From a virus, in IMG/VR virus record IMGVR_UViG_3300028654_000012, positions 1 to 64,000 of that record: a DNA stretch of 64,000 nt. One strand, written 5' to 3'. Positions 59,978-64,000 of this stretch are shown piece after piece. The notes under the pieces are model-generated. The model was given only the letters and a program-made list of their open reading frames with translations. It was not told the DNA's origin and did not search any database. How positions within the stretch are numbered: position 1 is the stretch's first letter; the number at the start of each line of letters is the position of its first letter. A program made the position numbers and the translations under genes.

Positions 59978-60970
59978 ATGGACACTAAGTCGCTAAAAAG
60001 CACTTTAGATCAGATTGAAAAGGATTTGGGCCTAAAGGTACAGAAGCTGTCGGATGCTCCACCTTTAGATATCGAAACTATTAGATCGGGATCTTTCCTG
60101 CTGGACGATGCCTTAGGTGTTCCAGGATATCCTCGTGGTAGAATTATCGAAGTCTTTGGTGCTCCTTCAGGCGGAAAGACCTCCCTTGCTTTGGCCGCAG
60201 TCGCGGAAGCTCAGCGGGGTGGAGGCGTTGCTGCATTTATTGATGTAGAACATGCATTCAGTAAGCAGTACGCACGTGATCTGGGAGTGGATGTAGATAA
60301 TCTATACTTTGTACAACCTGATTACGGCGAGCAAGCTCTAGAGACTCTTGAACGACTCATTGCCTCGAATGCCTTTGATATCATCGTCTTAGACAGTACT
60401 GCAGCTCTAGTGCCTAAGGCGGAGTTGGATGAGGATATGGAAAAACAGTCAATGGGGCTCCAAGCGCGACTCTTGAGCAAAGCTTGCCGCAAGATTACTC
60501 CTATCATTGGTAAGACGAAGACGGTAGTAATCTTTATTAACCAGATTCGTCAGAGCATGTCTATGTACGGATCCCCTACTACAACTCCTGGAGGAGAAGC
60601 TCTCAAGTTCTACAGCTCCGTCCGTCTGAGTGTTAGAAAGGTATCGGGCTCGGAATTGAAAGAAGGGTCTAATATCTTAGGTCATAAGATGGCTATCAAC
60701 GTAGTCAAGAATAAAGTAGCCCCTCCTATGAAGACGGCTGAACTTACCTTCCTATATGGTAAGGGCATTGATAGAGTTACCGATCTAATCGAGTACGCTC
60801 TAGATAAGGGGTTCTTAGAACATAAAGGGCATACCTATATCTTCGAAGATCAGAAGTGGGTAGGTAGAGAGAATGCTGCCGAAGGCATTCGTAATAATCC
60901 TGAGATCTATAAAGCTATCGCTCAGAAGGTAATGGATACTCAGGGGACAAAAGCTACAGCGAGTAACTAA
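59978..60970 (+). CDS. recA: RecA-family recombinase
   Basis: 330 residues with ribosome site AAGGGGAAA. Walker A GAPSGGKTSLA, the catalytic Glu region AAFIDVEHAFSKQYA, IIVLDSTAALVPKAEL (Walker B), VVIFINQIRQSMS (L2 region start), PGGEALKFYSSVRLSVRK. It is shorter than bacterial RecA because the C-terminal regulatory domain is reduced. It forms filaments on ssDNA for strand exchange. Confidence 0.95.
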   Translation: MDTKSLKSTLDQIEKDLGLKVQKLSDAPPLDIETIRSGSFLLDDALGVPGYPRGRIIEVFGAPSGGKTSLALAAVAEAQRGGGVAAFIDVEHAFSKQYARDLGVDVDNLYFVQPDYGEQALETLERLIASNAFDIIVLDSTAALVPKAELDEDMEKQSMGLQARLLSKACRKITPIIGKTKTVVIFINQIRQSMSMYGSPTTTPGGEALKFYSSVRLSVRKVSGSELKEGSNILGHKMAINVVKNKVAPPMKTAELTFLYGKGIDRVTDLIEYALDKGFLEHKGHTYIFEDQKWVGRENAAEGIRNNPEIYKAIAQKVMDTQGTKATASN

Positions 60971-61476
60971 TGACTGCTCTCACTTCAACAGACGGAACTA
61001 CTTTTACTATAAACCTTCCTACTAATAGTTCTACTACTACCTCTGCATCCACTGCATCCACTGCATCCACTGCAGGAGTTTGTATTAGTAATAGTGGGGG
61101 TGGAGGTCAGTTAGGAACTTACGGTCCTTGTATACATGGTAACTATGGTCAATGCTATACCTGTTACCCCTCATATACTCAGACATGTACGTGCGCCGTA
61201 TATGGTTCTGTATGCCCCATACATACTCTTCAAAATAGCGGCTCAATAACTGTTACCCCCTCATGGACTACTTGGCCTCCTGCTCCTCCGGCCGTAGACC
61301 TACACGCTAAAGAAGGTCATGCTGTTACCCACGAAATGGTGACCGACTCTAAAGGATTAAAGATAGTATTTAAATGTTCTTTCTGCTCTGAAGTTATCTA
61401 TAAAAAGTACATAGTTCGAATCCCTCGAAAAGTCAGAGAAGAAAAATGTCTAGTAAGAGTACTCAACCACAGGTAG
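60970..61476 (+). CDS. Cys/His-rich putative zinc-binding protein
   Basis: 168 residues. N-terminus is Ser/Thr-rich with an ASTASTAST repeat made by three exact 9 bp repeats (61045-61071). The middle holds clustered Cys and His (CIHGNYGQCYTCYP, TCTCAVYGSVCPIH), then a short CSFCSE pair near the C-terminus. It may bind two or more zinc ions. Coupled to recA by TAATG, and overlaps the next gene by 31 nt. Family not recognised. Confidence 0.55.
   Translation: MTALTSTDGTTFTINLPTNSSTTTSASTASTASTAGVCISNSGGGGQLGTYGPCIHGNYGQCYTCYPSYTQTCTCAVYGSVCPIHTLQNSGSITVTPSWTTWPPAPPAVDLHAKEGHAVTHEMVTDSKGLKIVFKCSFCSEVIYKKYIVRIPRKVREEKCLVRVLNHR
61045..61071 (+). repeat. Three exact 9 bp tandem repeats
   Basis: GCATCCACT repeated three times in frame, encoding Ala-Ser-Thr. 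Replication slippage here would change length without breaking the frame. Confidence 0.9.
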
Positions 61477-61655
61477 AGTCGTGGCTTTGCTGTACTCTTA
61501 CCCCTGAACTTATCTGCGCTAGATGTGGATTACTTGTTTGTGAAGCACATTCAACCGTAGGCGGATTCAGAGAAGTTTGGGAGAGAACAGGTCCTTGCCC
61601 TAAAGATCCTGAAGAGATGGGTCATTATTGGCACGTATCGCCCCGCAACAATTAA
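61446..61655 (+). CDS. Small zinc-binding-type protein
   Basis: 69 residues. Four-Cys arrangement WLCCTLTPELICARCGLLVC followed by HSTV and GHYWH, suggesting one zinc site. It overlaps the Cys-rich gene upstream and contains the upstream part of promoter candidate P2 near its end. Not recognised. Confidence 0.5.
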   Translation: MSSKSTQPQVESWLCCTLTPELICARCGLLVCEAHSTVGGFREVWERTGPCPKDPEEMGHYWHVSPRNN

Positions 61656-61673
61656 TACGATTACTCGTATTAT
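61645..61673 (+). promoter_or_regulatory. Candidate phage promoter P2
   Basis: GCAACA (61645-61650), 17 nt spacer, TATTAT (61668-61673). Same bipartite block and spacing as P1. The -10-like box ends only 5 nt before the queE ATG, so transcription starting here would give an almost leaderless message or act on genes further on. Confidence 0.5.
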
Positions 61674-61678
61674 AAAAT

Positions 61679-62395
61679 ATGAAACTAAAAGTCAATGAAA
61701 TTTATGGGCCCGTAAAGCAGGGCGAAGGTAAATCATCTGGACTAGATGTTCTCTTCTTGAGACTATCTGGATGCAACTTAGCTTGTTCTTGGTGTGATAC
61801 TCCTTACACATGGAACTGGGTAGGTACCAAGTTCGTTCACCCGGAGAAGTTTGATCCTATGAAAGAAATCGTTTTCATGGATACTAACGAAGTTAAGGTT
61901 GAATTAGATAAGCTTAATACTAAGGCCGTAGTAATCTCTGGTGGAGAACCTATGCTCCAACAGAAGCCTCTCCTCCCCTTGATTCAGGCCCTCAAGGCCG
62001 ATAACTATTGGGTTGAGATTGAGACAAATGGTACTATAGCTCCCGAGCCCGAATTTCTTAATCTGGTAGACCAGATTAACTGCAGTCCTAAATTATCCAA
62101 TTCAGGGCCTGATAATCGTCTCTCTATGAGAGAAAGACCTGAAGCACTTACTGCTTTAGCTGATTCCCCTAAGGTCTCTTTTAAGTTTGTAGTATCCTCT
62201 GATAAGGATATGGTGGAGATTGACTCACTAATTTCTAGGTTCTCTATGAAAGAGGTTTACCTCATGCCGGAAGGTAAGACTCGGGTAGAACAATTAGCTC
62301 GCCAGGATAAGATTAAAAAGCTTTGTGAAGAAAAAGGATTCAAGTTTAGCCCCCGACTACATGTATTAGAGAATGACTCTAAACGGCGGATCTAA
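61679..62395 (+). CDS. queE: QueE, 7-carboxy-7-deazaguanine synthase
   Basis: 238 residues. Radical SAM cluster CNLACSWC (CxxxCxxC), IYGPVKQGEGKSSG at the N-terminus, VVISGGEPMLQQ, EIETNGTIAPEP and NCSPKL. It makes 7-carboxy-7-deazaguanine from 6-carboxytetrahydropterin. With QueC it covers two central steps to preQ0; QueD and FolE are not in the window and could be from the host or elsewhere on the phage. Confidence 0.93.
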   Translation: MKLKVNEIYGPVKQGEGKSSGLDVLFLRLSGCNLACSWCDTPYTWNWVGTKFVHPEKFDPMKEIVFMDTNEVKVELDKLNTKAVVISGGEPMLQQKPLLPLIQALKADNYWVEIETNGTIAPEPEFLNLVDQINCSPKLSNSGPDNRLSMRERPEALTALADSPKVSFKFVVSSDKDMVEIDSLISRFSMKEVYLMPEGKTRVEQLARQDKIKKLCEEKGFKFSPRLHVLENDSKRRI

Positions 62396-62398
62396 ACT

Positions 62399-63424
62399 AT
62401 GGCTCACCTTTATCATCTTCTTACCTATCTATTTGTACTAGGCGTTGTCGTTACCCTCCATGAAATGGGCCATTATCTGGCCTGCAAATCTCAAGGAATA
62501 AGAGTAGACACCTTCTCCCTAGGCTTCGGCCCAGTACTAGCTAGCACTACTCTATGGGGAACTCTTTTTACACTCAGGCTAATACCCTTAGGGGGATTTA
62601 TTATTCCTGCTGGAGCCGGCAACCGCCCTGAAACTGCTACTGAAGGAGAGTACTTCAGTAAAGCGTGGTATAAGCGCCTTATCGTAGTATACGCAGGACC
62701 AGCTATGAACTTCGTTCTAGCCTTCCTTATCTTTGTAGGATTACTGTGGGCTAGAGGAATTCCTAGCTACACTGATGATTCTATTATAGGGCAGATGGAG
62801 AAAGGTTCCTTAGCGGACAAGGCTGGGCTACTTCCCGGTGACGAAATAATGTATGTCAACGAGGAACCTGTAGACACTTGGCATCGTATGCGGTTGGAGA
62901 TTTCTGTTTCAGGACCGGACTTAAGCCTTGTTGTTCTCCGAGGACACGCTTTAAAAACTTTTCACATTCCTTTCGGAATAGAACCTCCCCGCCTCCTAGG
63001 AATCCTGCCTCTGCAAACATACACTCCTCTAGGTTTAGTAGCCGCTAGTAAGGAAAGTGCTAGTATATGCACTTTCCAAGTCACTCAAACTTACCAAATC
63101 CTTTCAGCTAATTTAAGGCATGGTAAGAAAGCCGAGCTAGCAGGCCCTATAGGCATCTATCAAGCTGTAGCACAAGCCTCCTCAGATTGGGTAGAGACTT
63201 TTTCGCTCATGGCTATAATCTCACTATCACTAGGCATCTTTAACCTACTACCTATTCCTCTATTAGACGGAGGAACAGGAGTTCTATTCTGGTGGGAAGG
63301 ATTAACCGGAAAGTATCCCTCCACCTTAGTTGTAAATATATTCCAGCTAGTAGGCTTAGTTGTTATAGGCTTTATTCTCCTGTTCGCCACAGCAGGAGAT
63401 ATAGGCAGACTTCTAGGTCATTAA
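62399..63424 (+). CDS. Site-2 intramembrane metalloprotease, RseP-like
   Basis: 341 residues. Zinc site HEMGH at 21-25 in the first membrane segment, substrate-loop strand LIPLGGFIIP, second membrane segment with YAGPAMNFVLAFLIF (98-112), one PDZ domain (~128-182, KAGLLPGDEIMYVNEEPVDT), LAGPIGIYQAVAQA, and the third catalytic motif NLLPIPLLDGG (282-292), then a last membrane segment. Every active-site element is intact. E. coli RseP is ~450 residues with two PDZ domains; one-PDZ forms occur in other bacteria. It would cleave membrane-anchored substrates such as anti-sigma factors. Finding it in a phage early region is unusual. Confidence 0.92.
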   Translation: MAHLYHLLTYLFVLGVVVTLHEMGHYLACKSQGIRVDTFSLGFGPVLASTTLWGTLFTLRLIPLGGFIIPAGAGNRPETATEGEYFSKAWYKRLIVVYAGPAMNFVLAFLIFVGLLWARGIPSYTDDSIIGQMEKGSLADKAGLLPGDEIMYVNEEPVDTWHRMRLEISVSGPDLSLVVLRGHALKTFHIPFGIEPPRLLGILPLQTYTPLGLVAASKESASICTFQVTQTYQILSANLRHGKKAELAGPIGIYQAVAQASSDWVETFSLMAIISLSLGIFNLLPIPLLDGGTGVLFWWEGLTGKYPSTLVVNIFQLVGLVVIGFILLFATAGDIGRLLGH

Positions 63425-63462
63425 TCCCCTTCCTAAAGAGAGTTACTACCTGTATTAATTAG

Positions 63463-64000
63463 GTGGTTACAATCAAATCTCTTCGCCTGCAAAACTTCCA
63501 GGCACACAAAGACACTACTATAGACTTTGACGATTACTTCAATTGCGTTATTGGGGCAACTCGATCAGGTAAGTCCGCTATGGTACGAGCTCTTAATTTC
63601 CTAATATATAATGTATGGCACTCTGCTTATGTAAGGCATGGTAGTACCGAGGTAGTAATCACCGCGACTTTATCAAATGGGTTCACCGTTGTTCGTACCA
63701 AAGGGGATAAGATTAACCAGATTGATGTAAGAGACCCTCAGGGAAAGGTTAAGACATATGATAGTTTCGGTACGAACTTACCTAAGGAAGTGTGTACTGT
63801 GCTAGGTATTAATCCCCTTCAGATAGATGAAGACGAGTTCATTATGTCTAACGTGGTAGACCAAGATGAACCCATGTTCCTCTTAAAAGAAAGTGGACCT
63901 ACTAAAACAAAGATCCTTGCTCGATTAGCCGGGTTACATTGGATAGATTTTGCATTAAAAGACCTTAATAAAGATAGGCGGCGACTATCCGGAGAAACAG
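63463..64000 (+). CDS. SbcC/Rad50-like ATPase, 3' end outside window
   Basis: GTG start at 63463, because an in-frame TAG lies directly before it. The N-terminus is the SMC/Rad50 head: SLRLQNFQAHKDTTIDF and Walker A GATRSGKSAMVRAL. 179 codons are visible before the edge. Relatives (T4 gp46, SbcC) pair with an Mre11/SbcD-type nuclease to process DNA ends; such a partner is expected outside the window. Confidence 0.85.
   Translation, partial: MVTIKSLRLQNFQAHKDTTIDFDDYFNCVIGATRSGKSAMVRALNFLIYNVWHSAYVRHGSTEVVITATLSNGFTVVRTKGDKINQIDVRDPQGKVKTYDSFGTNLPKEVCTVLGINPLQIDEDEFIMSNVVDQDEPMFLLKESGPTKTKILARLAGLHWIDFALKDLNKDRRRLSGET

Overview
The window is a 64 kb piece of a large double-stranded DNA phage genome with a contractile tail (myovirus morphology). 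Virtually every gene is on the + strand, packed with 0-30 nt gaps and frequent TAATG or ATGA stop/start overlaps. No tRNA, rRNA, CRISPR array, integrase or insertion sequence was seen. Signals of a Gram-negative host are indirect (a spanin-like protein, a two-membrane lysis layout, an RseP-type protease); the host genus cannot be read from the sequence.

Layout. 0-3.3 kb: head genes (scaffold-like protein cut by the left edge, small decoration-like protein, HK97-fold major capsid protein) closed by a strong terminator. 3.5-13.3 kb: an unusual block of display proteins (ice-binding-like DUF3494 protein, several fibre proteins, a glycine-rich adhesin, an Ig-like protein, a 14-blade propeller) placed between capsid and neck genes. 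13.3-16.9 kb: neck/completion-like genes plus an endonuclease VII-like HNH gene. 16.9-37.3 kb: contractile tail and baseplate (sheath, two tube paralogues, chaperone pair with a -1 frameshift, tape measure, hub, spike, gp25-like wedge, J-like wedge, two giant modular baseplate proteins, collar-domain fibre). 37.3-47.9 kb: small proteins, DUF5675 protein, two more giant fibres with seven-bladed propellers, and a broken fibre gene. 47.9-49.4 kb: lysis-like genes (spanin-like, holin). 49.4-49.9 kb: an AT-rich non-coding junction with hairpins and direct repeats. 49.9-64 kb: replication, recombination and DNA modification (cold-shock protein, HAD phosphatase, SF2 helicase, DnaC-like loader, AAA+ ATPase, DnaB helicase, sigma-like factor, CHC2 zinc-finger protein, QueC, SSB-like protein, RecA, QueE, site-2 protease, SbcC/Rad50-like ATPase cut by the right edge).

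Most notable: (1) DUF3494 ice-binding-like beta-solenoid domains occur in four virion proteins, including inside the tail sheath; (2) a ~110-residue module (here called the GTS module) occurs seven times plus one relic and, alone or flanking DUF3494, interrupts otherwise continuous virion domains, with uninterrupted paralogous domains in the same genome for comparison; (3) three beta-propeller display proteins with 7, 7 and 14 blade motifs; (4) a complete RseP-like intramembrane protease in the early region; (5) QueC and QueE, which imply 7-deazaguanine in phage DNA; (6) a candidate phage promoter seen twice with identical geometry. All functional statements rest on motif recognition from sequence alone; no database search was run.
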